Positions 53,961 through 63,858 of a stretch of DNA of 64,000 bases are shown here, piece after piece (the stretch's first letter is position 1; each line of letters opens with the position of its first letter). The DNA comes from Paenibacillus paeoniae. GTDB lineage: Bacteria; Bacillota; Bacilli; Paenibacillales; Paenibacillaceae. The notes beneath the pieces are model-generated. The model worked only from the letters and a program-made list of their open reading frames with translations, had not been told where the DNA came from and did no database searches. Position numbers and translations under genes: made by a program. The DNA lies in the NCBI RefSeq assembly GCF_003388735.1, contig NZ_QUBQ01000002.1, positions 496,001 through 560,000 of the forward strand, read 5' to 3'.

Positions 53961-55913
53961 ATGTTATTAGAAGCTATGTATCATCGCCCCAAGCAAAATT
54001 GGGCCTATGCCTACGACGGGCAAACCATCCACCTACGTGTCCGTTCCAAACGTAATGATGTTAATCGCGTTGAAGCCATTGTAGGTGACAAGTACGCCTG
54101 GAATCAAACGGTCATTTCTGTGGATATGCGCCTGCTTAGCTCTGATGAGAAATTCGATTATTGGGAAACTTCCGTTAAGCCGCCATTCCGCCGACTGCGC
54201 TACGCCTTCCGTTTTCATAGCAGCGAGGAAACGATCATTATGACCGAAAAGGAATTTGTTCGCGAGCTTCCGGACAATCCCAATACGTTTTTCGACTACC
54301 CTTTCATCAATCCAGTAGATGTTTTCGAACCGCCGGCATGGGTGAAGGACGCTGTCTTCTATCAAATCTTCCCGGAGCGCTTCGCCAGCGGCGACCCTTC
54401 GCTTAATCCGGAAACCGTAGAGCCTTGGGGCGGCAAGCCGACGCCAAGCAATTTCTTCGGCGGAGATCTGCAAGGGGTTATCGACCATCTGGATCATCTA
54501 AGCAGCCTTGGCATTAATGCCATCTACTTTACGCCGTTGTTCGAAGCAACGACGAACCATAAATATGACACGCAAGATTATTTGAAGGTCGATCCTCAAT
54601 TCGGCAGCAATGAGAAATTGAAGGAACTGGTGGACGCCTGTCATAAGCGCGGCATTCGTGTGCTTCTCGATGCGGTGTTCAATCACTCCGGGCGAACCTT
54701 CGCTCCATTCGTGGACGCGCAGAAGAACGGCAAGCAATCCAAGTATGCGGACTGGTTTCACGTCAGAGAGTGGCCGCTTCAAGTTGTAGACGGCGTGCCA
54801 AGCTACGATACTTTCGCATTCGAGCCGCTTATGCCAAAGCTCAATACGGAGAATTCGGAAGTGAAAGCGTACCTCTTCGAGGTAGCCCGTTATTGGATCG
54901 AAGAAATCGGCATCGACGGCTGGCGTTTGGATGTAGCCAATGAAGTCGACCATCAATTTTGGCGCGAGTTCCGCCAAGTCGTCAAGTCGGTTAATCCGGA
55001 GGCGTACATTCTCGGCGAGATCTGGCATGACTCCATGACTTGGCTGCAAGGCGACCAATTTGATGCCGTCATGAACTATCCGTTCACAAATGCCGTGCTG
55101 GACTTTTTCGCTTACGGCACGATTGACGCTTCAACATTCGCCCATACGATTGGAACGCAGCTTGCCGCCTATCCGCAGCAAGTAACGGAAGCGACTTTCA
55201 ATTTGCTGGACAGCCACGATACGCCGAGACTGCTGACGATCTGCGGGGACAATATCGGCAAGCTGAAGCTGGCGGCTCTGTTCCAGTTCACATACCCCGG
55301 CACGCCTTGCCTCTACTACGGTGACGAAGTCGGCATGAACGGCGGAGGCGACCCCGACTGCCGCAAATGCATGGTATGGGATGAGGAGGATCAGGATCAG
55401 GAGCTGCTCCGCTTCTATCAGGATACGATCGGCTTGCGCCACAATTCCGAGGCGCTTCGCTCGACCCATCTGGCTTTCGCATATGCAGGTCAAGAGGACG
55501 GGCTGCTCGCTTACGAGCGTCGCTCGGACGGAGAGCGTATCCTGATTGCCCTTAATGCGCGCGAGGCAGAAGCAACGCTCGATCTTACGATCCCTTCGGC
55601 AGTAGAGTCGGCAGGAGCAGCGCATACGATTCCATTCCGCGGCTTTGCCCCCGCTGCTGAAGCGGCTGCTGATACAGCATCCGTTGCTGCTACCGTCATT
55701 GCTGAAGACGAGGCTCTTGCAGCAGCAACGGCAGTTGCTGGAGCTTCCGCTCAAGCAACGAACCTGCCCGCAAGCTTAGGCTCCTCGAAGTGGACCGTGC
55801 TTCACTCTAATGTAGAAGCCGTTGCAAAGGGCACCGAGCTTGAGACAAACAGAGACGGACAGCTCCAATTGCAGCTTGGCGGCTACGGCTATATCGTTCT
55901 AACGCAAAAATAA
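53961..55913 (+). CDS. GH13 cyclomaltodextrinase/neopullulanase-like enzyme
   Basis: The ATG at 53961 (650 aa) follows GAAGGGG by 7 nt. The N-terminal ~120 residues are a CBM34-like domain ([25 protein letters not shown]). The (beta/alpha)8 barrel carries nucleophile Asp324 (GWRLDVANE), acid/base Glu353 (LGEIWHD) and Asp420 (LLDSHDTPR); the MPKLNTEN and FNHSG motifs are typical of the neopullulanase subfamily. No signal peptide, so cytoplasmic hydrolysis of imported maltodextrins is likely. The C-terminal beta domain is interrupted by a ~55-residue Ala-rich segment (about residues 551-605), unusual for the family. Confidence 0.92.
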   Translation: MLLEAMYHRPKQNWAYAYDGQTIHLRVRSKRNDVNRVEAIVGDKYAWNQTVISVDMRLLSSDEKFDYWETSVKPPFRRLRYAFRFHSSEETIIMTEKEFVRELPDNPNTFFDYPFINPVDVFEPPAWVKDAVFYQIFPERFASGDPSLNPETVEPWGGKPTPSNFFGGDLQGVIDHLDHLSSLGINAIYFTPLFEATTNHKYDTQDYLKVDPQFGSNEKLKELVDACHKRGIRVLLDAVFNHSGRTFAPFVDAQKNGKQSKYADWFHVREWPLQVVDGVPSYDTFAFEPLMPKLNTENSEVKAYLFEVARYWIEEIGIDGWRLDVANEVDHQFWREFRQVVKSVNPEAYILGEIWHDSMTWLQGDQFDAVMNYPFTNAVLDFFAYGTIDASTFAHTIGTQLAAYPQQVTEATFNLLDSHDTPRLLTICGDNIGKLKLAALFQFTYPGTPCLYYGDEVGMNGGGDPDCRKCMVWDEEDQDQELLRFYQDTIGLRHNSEALRSTHLAFAYAGQEDGLLAYERRSDGERILIALNAREAEATLDLTIPSAVESAGAAHTIPFRGFAPAAEAAADTASVAATVIAEDEALAAATAVAGASAQATNLPASLGSSKWTVLHSNVEAVAKGTELETNRDGQLQLQLGGYGYIVLTQK

Positions 55914-55924
55914 GCAGTTTTTAA

Positions 55925-55959
55925 AGGGCCGTCTTGTCATAGACAGACAAGACGGCCCT
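55925..55959 (+). terminator. 14-bp perfect hairpin after the GH13 gene
   Basis: AGGGCCGTCTTGTC (55925-55938) and GACAAGACGGCCCT (55946-55959), 7-nt loop. No T-tract follows on the plus strand, so it may be a weak terminator or an mRNA 3' stabiliser. Confidence 0.6.
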
Positions 55960-55971
55960 ATGCCATAATCA

Positions 55972-55987
55972 ACTTAAACGATTAAGT
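55972..55987 (+). promoter_or_regulatory. LacI-type operator at the regulator gene
   Basis: ACTTAAACGATTAAGT: 6-bp arms ACTTAA/TTAAGT around a central ACGA. It nearly equals the site at 57112-57125, and lies 20 bp before the LacI start, indicating autoregulation. Confidence 0.75.
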
Positions 55988-56007
55988 CAATGAATGGAGT
56001 TATGCTC

Positions 56008-56943
56008 ATGAACCAATCCGGCGCTAAAAAAGCAACGATGAAGGATATCGCCAAAGCAGCCCAGGTATCGGTTGCTACGGTCAGCTATGTTTTGAACAAC
56101 GTATCTGGTCAGACGATACCTGAAGAAACAAGGCAGCGCGTGCTGGATGCTGCAAGCGAGCTGAACTATGTACCTAATCTGGCGGCTCGCTCACTCATTA
56201 AGCGGCAATCCGGACTTGCGGGCATTCTCGTCATCCGCCGTCATGATGAGCAATGGTGGGAGCGCGCCGCCTATTCTCCGTTCATCGATGCGATGGAAAG
56301 GGAGCTGACCTCGCTCGGCTATCACGTCGTCTTATCCAGTCTGGATGCCAAAGCCCCTAATATGGCTATTATCGCGGAACGAAAGCTGGATGCCGTCTTT
56401 GTACTCGGGGCGGTGCAGGATACCTTTCATCAAATATCCCGCCATTTCCCTACCGGAGTACCGCTTGTCGCCATAGACAGTCATATTGAAGATCCGCTAT
56501 TTTATCGTGTTCAGTATGATTATGAACGAGCAGCATTAACCGCAATTGAACGGAACAATCAGCATTGCCGTTTCCTTGTCGCTGACCGCGGCTCCATAGA
56601 CGCTGCTGCCCAACTGACGGCGTTGCTCTCCCTGCCTACATCCCAAGTGCTTGTGCTGGAGACGGAGGAGCAGCTTCAACCCTTTCTCGCTAGGCAAACG
56701 GGAGATGGTCTCATCCTGAACGAATACGTCGGTCTGCTCGCTTCCCGGTGGATGGCCCCTTCCCGCTACACCGTCATCTGTACGGCGGGAACGCCGGAAT
56801 TGCTCCGCTCGCTTCCAAGCTCTTCCTCCCTATTGTTCGAGGATCGGAAACATCTTGCGGCGCTGGAGCTTATGCAGTCCCTGCGGAACGACAGCTATTC
56901 CGGCCCGCCCCACAAGAGCATCCTTATACGGCCGCTTACCTGA
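56008..56943 (+). CDS. LacI-family transcriptional regulator
   Basis: Starts at the ATG at 56008 (311 aa), 8 nt after ATGGAG. The N-terminal helix-turn-helix and hinge (TMKDIAKAAQVSVATVSYVLNN and LNYVPNLAARSL) are classical. The periplasmic-binding-like effector domain is somewhat shorter than usual (LacI family about 330-345 aa). It sits between the GH13 gene and the MFS transporter, and matching operators precede itself and the MFS gene, so it probably controls both. A sugar ligand such as maltose or a related disaccharide is inference. Confidence 0.93.
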   Translation: MNQSGAKKATMKDIAKAAQVSVATVSYVLNNVSGQTIPEETRQRVLDAASELNYVPNLAARSLIKRQSGLAGILVIRRHDEQWWERAAYSPFIDAMERELTSLGYHVVLSSLDAKAPNMAIIAERKLDAVFVLGAVQDTFHQISRHFPTGVPLVAIDSHIEDPLFYRVQYDYERAALTAIERNNQHCRFLVADRGSIDAAAQLTALLSLPTSQVLVLETEEQLQPFLARQTGDGLILNEYVGLLASRWMAPSRYTVICTAGTPELLRSLPSSSSLLFEDRKHLAALELMQSLRNDSYSGPPHKSILIRPLT

Positions 56944-57073
56944 AAGCACTATTCTATAGCATTTGAACCGGCTATAGACCTTAACTCGCTCCTTCGACTC
57001 ACGAATCAGCTATTAGCTTATGCATCGCCTGTTCACTACTCCCTGTTCACATCAGAAATCATACCCAAACCTC

Positions 57074-57098
57074 ATGCAGAGCACGCCAAGCTCTGCAT
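57074..57098 (+). terminator. Hairpin after the LacI gene
   Basis: ATGCAGAGC (57074-57082) and GCTCTGCAT (57090-57098), 7-nt loop, followed by CATTTC; probable but T-poor terminator. Confidence 0.5.
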
Positions 57099-57111
57099 CA
57101 TTTCATAATAA

Positions 57112-57125
57112 CTTAAACGTTTAAG
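57112..57125 (+). promoter_or_regulatory. LacI-type operator upstream of the MFS gene
   Basis: CTTAAACGTTTAAG, a perfect 14-bp palindrome with the central CG typical of LacI-family sites, 56 bp before the MFS start codon. Confidence 0.8.
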
Positions 57126-57181
57126 CTTGGATTTGACCTTCATTTCTCTCATAGTTAAATAAACCATTAGGAGGGGCTTTC

Positions 57182-58453
57182 ATGTCGGAATTAGTAAGAA
57201 TCGTGCTTGACCATCATCCCATTCAATCGGCGCCCGAGGAAGTGAGCATCTGGCGCAACCGGACATTCCGGACTGTCTTCGCCAGCTACAGCTTATCTCT
57301 GCTAGGCAATACCTTTCACAGCATTGCGCTGAACCTGTGGGTGCTCCAGACGACTGGCAGCGCCAAGCTGATGTCGCTTGTTCTCATTACCCATCTGGTC
57401 GTCAGCATGCTCTTCGGCTCCATCGCCGGTACGGTGGCAGACCGCGTGAATCGCCGCCGTCTGATGGTTGCGACTGACTTGTTCCGCTTCATCATCGTCG
57501 GAGGAATTGCCTTGTGCATGGCGCTCCCTGATATCCCGTTTTTTCTCATCCTGCTGCTGACCGCCATCGTCGCCTTGGCCGGAGCATTCCGCGGCCCAGC
57601 GTTCCAAGCTTCTTTAATTGAAGTTGTCGGAAAGAGGGGCGTTGCACAAGCGGTAGCCGCCATTAGCGTATCCGATAACTTGATTCGCATTGCAGGCTTC
57701 GCCGCGGGAGGTACGGCGGTTGCTATGTTCGGGGGCGTTTTTGCCGTAGCCATCGACGCCTCCACCTTCCTCTTGTCCGGCATGCTGCTCTTGTTCGCAG
57801 GCCGCTTCCCATATGCAGCTCCTGAGCGGCAGGACAGGGAAAAAACGTCGTTTCGCACCGATTTTATCGAAGGCTTCCGCGTGGTATGGCATAACCGGTT
57901 TATTCGGGGAGTTGTGGCGCTGCTACCGCTCGTCATGTTTTTCTTTCTGTCGACGTTTATGCTAATTCAAGTTATGGCGGTGCAAGTATGGCAAGCCTCG
58001 CCATTCGTCTTCGGCCTGCTCGAAGCCTGCATCCCTCTTGGTTATGTGCTTGGTTCAATCATCATTATGAAGTTTGACAAGCGGATACGTCATCGCGGTA
58101 AGCTCGCGTTGATTAGTATTACACTAATGGGGCCATTATTTGTTGCGATATCATGGCTTCCTACCGCAGCCGCGGCGCTCCCTCTTATCGGGCTCGTTGG
58201 CGTGCTGTTCTCATTCAGTACGACCATCCTATTTATTTTGCTAAGAGTCGCCATCGATCCCTCCCTGCAAGGCCGCGTATTCGGCCTGCTTGGCACACTG
58301 ACGAGCATCGCACCGCCTGTTGGGCTTGCCGTCTTCTCCGCTTTGTCCGATAGCTTCGGGCCGGCCATTATTATGATGTATAGTGGTGCAGCCATGTTAG
58401 TCGCAGGCATCGCAGCTTATATGGGATTGCGATCGATGCGAGAGTACAGTTAG
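57182..58453 (+). CDS. MFS transporter (MFS_3 / macrolide-efflux-like)
   Basis: A 423-aa major facilitator with about twelve hydrophobic segments. The loop 2-3 motif appears as GTVADRVNRRRLMV, and the RGPAFQASLIEVVGKRGVAQAVA region is typical of the MFS_3 (efflux-like) group. AGGAGGGG precedes the ATG by 5-6 nt. The palindromic operator upstream links it to the LacI regulator, so sugar or sugar-derivative export or import is possible; family membership alone points to efflux. Substrate unknown. Confidence 0.9.
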   Translation: MSELVRIVLDHHPIQSAPEEVSIWRNRTFRTVFASYSLSLLGNTFHSIALNLWVLQTTGSAKLMSLVLITHLVVSMLFGSIAGTVADRVNRRRLMVATDLFRFIIVGGIALCMALPDIPFFLILLLTAIVALAGAFRGPAFQASLIEVVGKRGVAQAVAAISVSDNLIRIAGFAAGGTAVAMFGGVFAVAIDASTFLLSGMLLLFAGRFPYAAPERQDREKTSFRTDFIEGFRVVWHNRFIRGVVALLPLVMFFFLSTFMLIQVMAVQVWQASPFVFGLLEACIPLGYVLGSIIIMKFDKRIRHRGKLALISITLMGPLFVAISWLPTAAAALPLIGLVGVLFSFSTTILFILLRVAIDPSLQGRVFGLLGTLTSIAPPVGLAVFSALSDSFGPAIIMMYSGAAMLVAGIAAYMGLRSMREYS

Positions 58454-58540
58454 CTAGCGAACTAAACGAACCGATAATAACCAGTATGATGGCCCATTCA
58501 AAATGAATAATCGCAGTTATCTGTAAGCTGCTTCATGACA

Positions 58541-58574
58541 GAAGGGCATTCCCACATCATCGGGAATGCCCTTC
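58541..58574. terminator. Bidirectional terminator between the MFS and amylase genes
   Basis: GAAGGGCATTCCC and GGGAATGCCCTTC with an 8-nt loop between convergent genes; short pyrimidine-rich tails on both strands. Confidence 0.75.
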
Positions 58575-58585
58575 TTCATTCAACG

Positions 58586-60241
58586 TTACTTCAACACAAC
58601 AGTGCTATAAGGCGGTATCGTCAAAGTTGTCCCGCTGAGCTTGGCATCTGCTGCCGTACTCCGTGTAAGCTGAGTAAACTCGCCATACGCAGCAGTCGCT
58701 GCCAGCTCCGCCGTCTGCGCTTCACTCGACAGATTGTGAATGACGAGTACACGCTCCGTCTTCGTAACGCGAACAAATGCGCTTAGCTTACCGTTCACCG
58801 GCTCCAGCTTATACTCCCCGATCGTGCCATTGCGAAGAGCCGCTTCATCATTGCGCCAGCCAATCAATGTCCGGTAATGCTCCAGAAGCGAACCGCTTTG
58901 GCCAAGCTGCGCCTCGACAGATACATCTCCCGCTTCCTTATGATGCTTCGATGCGATCCAGGACGTCTGCCCTACTCCCCCTGCCGGATCGCGGTGCCAC
59001 AGCATTGGCTCGCGGATATATTCATCCGGCTTCATCCCCTGCATGCCTATCTCTTCTCCATAGTACACATAGGGAGTACCCGGCAAGGTCAGCAGCAGCG
59101 CCGCCGCCATCTTCGCATGGTCTGCATTACCGCGCAGCTCGCTCATCACCCGATTCTGGTCATGATTGCTTAAGAATGGGGCATCTACGAACGTGCCGCC
59201 CGATGACTTCTCGTACACTTTGTACGCCCGCTCCAGCGAAAAGGCAAGATCGGGATCGCTTTCGCTGCGCGTCGCGCCGATCAGCTTATCGGCCAGATCG
59301 AAGTGGAACGCAGAATCCAGCGCCTGATCGAAATACGGTGCGATGATGGCGAGCGAATCCCACACTTCACCTATTAAATAGGCATCCGGATTCACTTCGT
59401 TCATGCCCGCCCGAAACTCCTGCCACCACTTCTTGTTGGCTGCCTGAACTTCGGGTGAGTTGACCGTTGACTTGAAGTCGCCGTAAATATGCTTGGCCGC
59501 ATCAAGCCGGAAGCCGTCGAGGCCTTGCTCCAGCCAATATTGGCCGATCTTGATCATTTCCTCGCGAACCTTCGGCTCGTCAAAATTCAGATCCGGCATG
59601 CCGCCCCAAAAGATGCCCAAATAGCGCTGGCTGCCATAGCTATGCCATGGATTGCCGTCTACCGCTCCGTCCGTCTGCAGCTTATCTCCTGCTTCAGCGA
59701 AGGAATACCAGTTGCGGTAAGGACTGCTCCCATCCGCAAGCGCCTCCTTGAACCAAGGATGCTCGCTGCTGGAGTGATTGACGACAAGATCCATAATAAC
59801 CTTGATATCCCGCTTATGCGCTTCGTCCAACAGCCGTCTCAAATCATCCAACGTGCCGTATTCGGGGTTTATCGCATAATAATCCGTTACATCGTATCCA
59901 TGATAGCTCGGCGACTCGTTGATCGGCATGAGCCAAATTCCCCCGACACCAAGCTCCTGCAAATAATCAAGCTTCGCCGTTACCCCGTTCAAATCCCCTA
60001 TTCCGTCCCCGTCACTATCGTAGAATGATCGGACGAAGATTTCATAATAAATCCGCGACGGCTGTTCATCGACATCATAACCTGTCTGCACAACCGATGA
60101 CGGATTACTGCTTCCTTCAATTAAACCATCATTAGAACCGCTTGGCCCTACGTTCTCACCGCTTGCACAGCCTGTCAACAGAACAAATACTAGACCTGCG
60201 TGAAGACAAGCGGTCAGCAACCTTCTCCCATGGCGCTTCAT
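58586..60241 (-). CDS. Lipoprotein alpha-amylase (GH13)
   Basis: A 551-aa extracellular alpha-amylase. Signal peptide with lipobox LTGC (Cys25) and a Gly/Ser/Asn linker predict membrane anchoring. Barrel motifs: DLVVNHSS (151-158), nucleophile Asp247 (GFRLDAAKH), acid/base Glu292 (LIGEVWDS) and Asp361 (LSNHDQNRV). The DSDGDGIGDLNGV stretch (75-87) is a calcium-binding loop typical of the oligo-alpha-glucosidase-like amylases. It starts 5 bp after the mdxG-like stop, as the last gene of the maltodextrin operon. It would cut starch or dextrins at the cell surface for the transporter. Confidence 0.95.
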   Translation of the reverse strand: MKRHGRRLLTACLHAGLVFVLLTGCASGENVGPSGSNDGLIEGSSNPSSVVQTGYDVDEQPSRIYYEIFVRSFYDSDGDGIGDLNGVTAKLDYLQELGVGGIWLMPINESPSYHGYDVTDYYAINPEYGTLDDLRRLLDEAHKRDIKVIMDLVVNHSSSEHPWFKEALADGSSPYRNWYSFAEAGDKLQTDGAVDGNPWHSYGSQRYLGIFWGGMPDLNFDEPKVREEMIKIGQYWLEQGLDGFRLDAAKHIYGDFKSTVNSPEVQAANKKWWQEFRAGMNEVNPDAYLIGEVWDSLAIIAPYFDQALDSAFHFDLADKLIGATRSESDPDLAFSLERAYKVYEKSSGGTFVDAPFLSNHDQNRVMSELRGNADHAKMAAALLLTLPGTPYVYYGEEIGMQGMKPDEYIREPMLWHRDPAGGVGQTSWIASKHHKEAGDVSVEAQLGQSGSLLEHYRTLIGWRNDEAALRNGTIGEYKLEPVNGKLSAFVRVTKTERVLVIHNLSSEAQTAELAATAAYGEFTQLTRSTAADAKLSGTTLTIPPYSTVVLK

Positions 60242-60245
60242 TCCG

Positions 60246-61091
60246 TTATCCCTTCGAAGCGCCGGATGTCAGACCTTGCACCAGGAAGCGCTGCAGGAAG
60301 ACGAACAACAGCGTAATCGGAATTGCGATCAACACCGCGCCGGCTGCGAACAACGTAAAGTTGCTGTTTTGATAAGAGTTGACGAGATCCCACATGCCGA
60401 CTGCCAGCGTCCAATTCTCCTTGCTCCGCAATACGAGACGAGCAAAGATAAAGTCGACCCAAGCCCCTGTAAATGTCGTCAGCGCGACATACGTCAGCAT
60501 CGGCTTTGACAGCGGTAGCATGATTTTCAGAAACACCTGCAGATGTGTGGCGCCGTCAATTCGGGCCGCTTCGTCAAGACTGCGCGGAATCGTATCGTAG
60601 AAACCTTTCACCACAAAGCCGCCAAGCACAGATCCTGCCGAGTACACCAGAATAAGCGCCGCATGCGTGTCGAGCAAATTCAATTGAAGCAATACGATAA
60701 AAATCGCGATCATGCTCATGAAGCCCGGGAACATACCCAGAATGAGCATAAGCGTAAGCGAAGACTTTCTCCCGCGGAAGCGGAATCTGGACAACGCGTA
60801 CATGGACAATGTAACCAGAATCGTGGAAAAGACCATGGTCAGCGTAGCAATTTTCAGCGTATTCAAGTACCAAACGCCGTATTTAAAGCTTTGATTCGTA
60901 AACAACTCTTTATAATGAACAAACGTAAATTTCTCAGGTATAAGCGTTTCACTGAACAAGCTCGTTCCCGGACGAAGCGAGGAGAGGAGAACCCATACAG
61001 CCGGATATAAAGCGCAGACCGCAATCAGGATGAGTATGATGTAGCTGAAGGTCAGACGCAACGCGGTACCTGATTTCCGTCCCATTTTCAT
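60246..61091 (-). CDS. mdxG: Maltodextrin ABC transporter permease (MalG/MdxG-like)
   Basis: A 281-aa permease with six membrane helices. The EAA loop reads PRSLDEAARIDGATHLQVFLKIMLPLSKP. FAGAVLIAIPITLLFVFLQRFLVQGLTSGASKG-like C-terminus is typical of MalG (ending GLTSGASKG). Its ATG overlaps the stop of the mdxF-like gene. It works with that permease and the binding protein; the ATPase is not encoded here. Confidence 0.93.
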   Translation of the reverse strand: MKMGRKSGTALRLTFSYIILILIAVCALYPAVWVLLSSLRPGTSLFSETLIPEKFTFVHYKELFTNQSFKYGVWYLNTLKIATLTMVFSTILVTLSMYALSRFRFRGRKSSLTLMLILGMFPGFMSMIAIFIVLLQLNLLDTHAALILVYSAGSVLGGFVVKGFYDTIPRSLDEAARIDGATHLQVFLKIMLPLSKPMLTYVALTTFTGAWVDFIFARLVLRSKENWTLAVGMWDLVNSYQNSNFTLFAAGAVLIAIPITLLFVFLQRFLVQGLTSGASKG

Positions 61092-62401
61092 TGGATCATA
61101 TCCTCCTCTTTGTACGATTTCGTCCGGCGATAGCTCCAGATCGACAGCGATGCCACGATGATGAATATAATAATGCCGATAGCCGCGGACATATTGAACT
61201 GGCTATTGTTCAGCGTTAGCTTATACAGCCAGGTAACGAGCAAGTCGGTACTGCCTGCATATTGATAATCGCCTTTGACCGGATCACCGTTCGTAAGCAA
61301 GAAGATGACGTTGAAGTTGTTGATGTTTCCGGCAAATTGCGTAATCAGAATCGGTGCCGTCGAGAATAGAATGAACGGCATCGTGATAATCCTGAACTTC
61401 TGGAAGGCTGTTGCGCCATCCACATCAGCGGCTTCATACATATCTCTAGGAATCGCGGTCAAAATGCCCATAATCAGAACCATGGAAACCGGGATGCCCA
61501 CCCACATGTTAACCATAATAACCGTTACTTTCGCCCAGAAAGGATCAGTCAGCCATGGCAGCTTGCCAAGTCCAAAGTAACTCAAATATTGGTTAATCGG
61601 TCCGAATTGGCCGTTGAACAAATTCCGCATCACCAGCAAGGAAATTAATTGCGGGATGGCATAGGGCAAAATAAAGATTGTGCGCCACATTTTTTTGAAA
61701 CGAATACCCTTGGATTCTACCAGCAATGCGACAAGCATACCGCCAAAATACGTAGTAACGGTCGCTATGATTGCCCATATAATGGTCCAGGTAAATACGC
61801 CAAAAAACGTTTTACTCCATGTTTTCAGCGTAAGCAGGTTCAAGAACGTATCAAATCCGACCCAGTCCACCAGAGACTTCGGCGGAATATGATTAGGCGC
61901 TGCGTAGTTGGTGAACGCCAGCATGATCATGAAGATAATCGGCATAATCGTGAAGAATAGAACACCGATTACGGGAATCGACAGCATCAGATATGGAAAC
62001 TTCTTATCCGTCATATGTGCCCACGACTGTCTGAACGTTGCAGGCATCTCCCCATTGTCTCGTTGGCTTCCCGTACGATACGCATCGCGGATATTCATGA
62101 TGTAGATAACCAGAAAAACAAACAGCGCAAAAATCGTAATAAGTCCACTGATCAACAAGTAAATGGAATGGTCTCCCGCCACACGGACGGTGAGTTTTCC
62201 GACAACCTCAAGTCTTTGAGTATTTTCCCCTAGCGTCACAACGCCCCAAATCGCTTTGCCGAGATTAGGTATAAAGTAGAATAAAGCTGCCGCTTTGACA
62301 GCTATCAAAAACAAGCCTTTTATGATCTGGCGGTTATACAATTGGCCAAGTCCCATAAAGAGAACAGACAAAGTAGCCGCAATGCCGCGATGACGATTCA
62401 T
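61088..62401 (-). CDS. mdxF: Maltodextrin ABC transporter permease (MalF/MdxF-like)
   Basis: Start at the ATG at 62401 (437 aa) after GGAAGGGAG; an ATG 24 bp upstream precedes that site. The N-terminal extra membrane part (SVLFMGLGQLYNRQIIKGLF) is characteristic of MdxF proteins. About eight helices; EAA loop in PRDMYEAADVDGATAFQKFRIITMPF. Second gene of the maltodextrin operon. Confidence 0.94.
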   Translation of the reverse strand: MNRHRGIAATLSVLFMGLGQLYNRQIIKGLFLIAVKAAALFYFIPNLGKAIWGVVTLGENTQRLEVVGKLTVRVAGDHSIYLLISGLITIFALFVFLVIYIMNIRDAYRTGSQRDNGEMPATFRQSWAHMTDKKFPYLMLSIPVIGVLFFTIMPIIFMIMLAFTNYAAPNHIPPKSLVDWVGFDTFLNLLTLKTWSKTFFGVFTWTIIWAIIATVTTYFGGMLVALLVESKGIRFKKMWRTIFILPYAIPQLISLLVMRNLFNGQFGPINQYLSYFGLGKLPWLTDPFWAKVTVIMVNMWVGIPVSMVLIMGILTAIPRDMYEAADVDGATAFQKFRIITMPFILFSTAPILITQFAGNINNFNVIFLLTNGDPVKGDYQYAGSTDLLVTWLYKLTLNNSQFNMSAAIGIIIFIIVASLSIWSYRRTKSYKEEDMIQ

Positions 62402-62437
62402 ACCGCCTGGCTCCCTTCCTTTCATGTAGACATCGGT

Positions 62438-62464
62438 TCACCCGCCGAATGGATCGACGGGTGA
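62438..62464 (-). terminator. Intercistronic hairpin between mdxE and mdxF
   Basis: On the minus strand TCACCCGTCGA and TCGGCGGGTGA form a stem with one wobble and a 5-nt loop; no T-tract. Same arrangement as the hairpin at 46498-46527. Confidence 0.6.
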
Positions 62465-62482
62465 TCGCGATGCTTCATCGTC

Positions 62483-63790
62483 TTATTGAGCTGCTTTAGC
62501 GCCATTGTTGGCGTCTTTAATTTGCTGTACAGCATTATCGAGTGCTTCTTTCGCACCTTTGCCGGAGTTCCATACATCGGAGAACGCCGCAGCGATCGGG
62601 CTCCATACATTGCCCATCTCTGGAATGGACGGCATTGGCGTCGATTGCTCGAACTGCTGCAAGAAGCCTTTTACAATTTCATTGCTTTGGACGCTAGAAT
62701 CAGCGGCTGCTTCTTTGTTCGCTGGAAGCGCGCCCGTAATTTCAAAGTCTTTCAGCTGTGCTTCTTTCGTGGATGCAAAGCGAGCGAACAGACGAGCCGC
62801 ATTCGGATAATCCGAGAAGCTGTTGACGTACCATGCTTTGATGCCGGAGAAGGAAGAAGCCGGCTTGCCGTTGATGCTTGGCAGCGGAGCTACACCGAAA
62901 TCAATGCCTTCATTTCTGTAATCAGCGATTGTCCACGGGCCGTTAATGTCGAGTGCCAACGTTCCGCCAGTGAACAAGCCTTTTTTGATGTCATACGTAA
63001 TATCGCCAGAGTTCATAGGAAGGATATTTTTCAGAGAACCGTAAAATTCCATACCTGCAACTGCGCCTTCGTTGTTCAAGCCGATGTCGTCTTTGTTCTG
63101 GCCATTGTCGCCGTATACGTAACCGCCAGTGGAGATGAACGGATAGTTGAAGTAGAAGTTGCCTACTTCCCACATTAAGGCGTATTTGTTGCTCTTCGGT
63201 TCGTTGAATGTTTTTGCGAACTCAACAATTTCTTCAAACGTTTTCGGCGCTTCAGGGATTAGCGCTTTATTATAGAACAGTGCATATGTCTCTACCGAAC
63301 GCGGGTAGCCGTACAACACGCCATCATAGGATACCGCATTAACGGCAAGCTCGGAGTTTTCGCTGCTGGACTCCTCACCGAAATAGTCGTTCGGCAGCAC
63401 AAGTCCAGCGGATACCGCTTTACCAAGGTTATCATGAGGGAACAGCACAACGTCGGCGCCAAGGCCTGCCGGTCCGTCGGAAATCAGCTTGTTGACTTGA
63501 TCGCCAGCGCCCAGTTCTTCGAACTTGATTTCAACGCCATATTTCTCTGTGAATTCCTTTGCGATAGCTTCCACGAATGGACGCTCTTCTTTGGATTCCC
63601 ATACGAGCAGCTTTGCGCCAGGCTCAGGTGCAAGCTCTTCGTCGTCCTCGCCGCCAGCGTTATTCGTAGGAGCGTTCGTTGCGGGGTTGCTCGGAGTGTT
63701 CGTTCCGGTATTGCCTCCTTTATTCCCATTGCCGCAAGCTGCAACAACGAACAAAGCAACGATCAGCGTCATAACAAACCATTTTTTCAT
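62483..63790 (-). CDS. mdxE: Maltodextrin-binding lipoprotein (MalE/MdxE-like)
   Basis: The ATG at 63790 (435 aa) follows GGAAGGGG by 9 nt; the open frame begins 41 codons earlier in the regulatory region. Lipobox VAAC (Cys19), Asn/Thr/Pro-rich linker, then a maltose-binding protein fold: FTEKYGVEIKFEELGAGD, FPHDNLGKAVSAGLVLP, GYPRSVETYALFYNKALIP and TPMPSIPEMGNVWSPIAAAF. First gene of the mdxEFG-amylase operon, preceded by two LacI-family-like operators. Confidence 0.95.
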   Translation of the reverse strand: MKKWFVMTLIVALFVVAACGNGNKGGNTGTNTPSNPATNAPTNNAGGEDDEELAPEPGAKLLVWESKEERPFVEAIAKEFTEKYGVEIKFEELGAGDQVNKLISDGPAGLGADVVLFPHDNLGKAVSAGLVLPNDYFGEESSSENSELAVNAVSYDGVLYGYPRSVETYALFYNKALIPEAPKTFEEIVEFAKTFNEPKSNKYALMWEVGNFYFNYPFISTGGYVYGDNGQNKDDIGLNNEGAVAGMEFYGSLKNILPMNSGDITYDIKKGLFTGGTLALDINGPWTIADYRNEGIDFGVAPLPSINGKPASSFSGIKAWYVNSFSDYPNAARLFARFASTKEAQLKDFEITGALPANKEAAADSSVQSNEIVKGFLQQFEQSTPMPSIPEMGNVWSPIAAAFSDVWNSGKGAKEALDNAVQQIKDANNGAKAAQ

Positions 63791-63858
63791 TCTAGTGATC
63801 CCCTTCCCAAATATGTGGATATGATCGAATGAATTCGCTTTCTTTCTGTCACAGCCAC

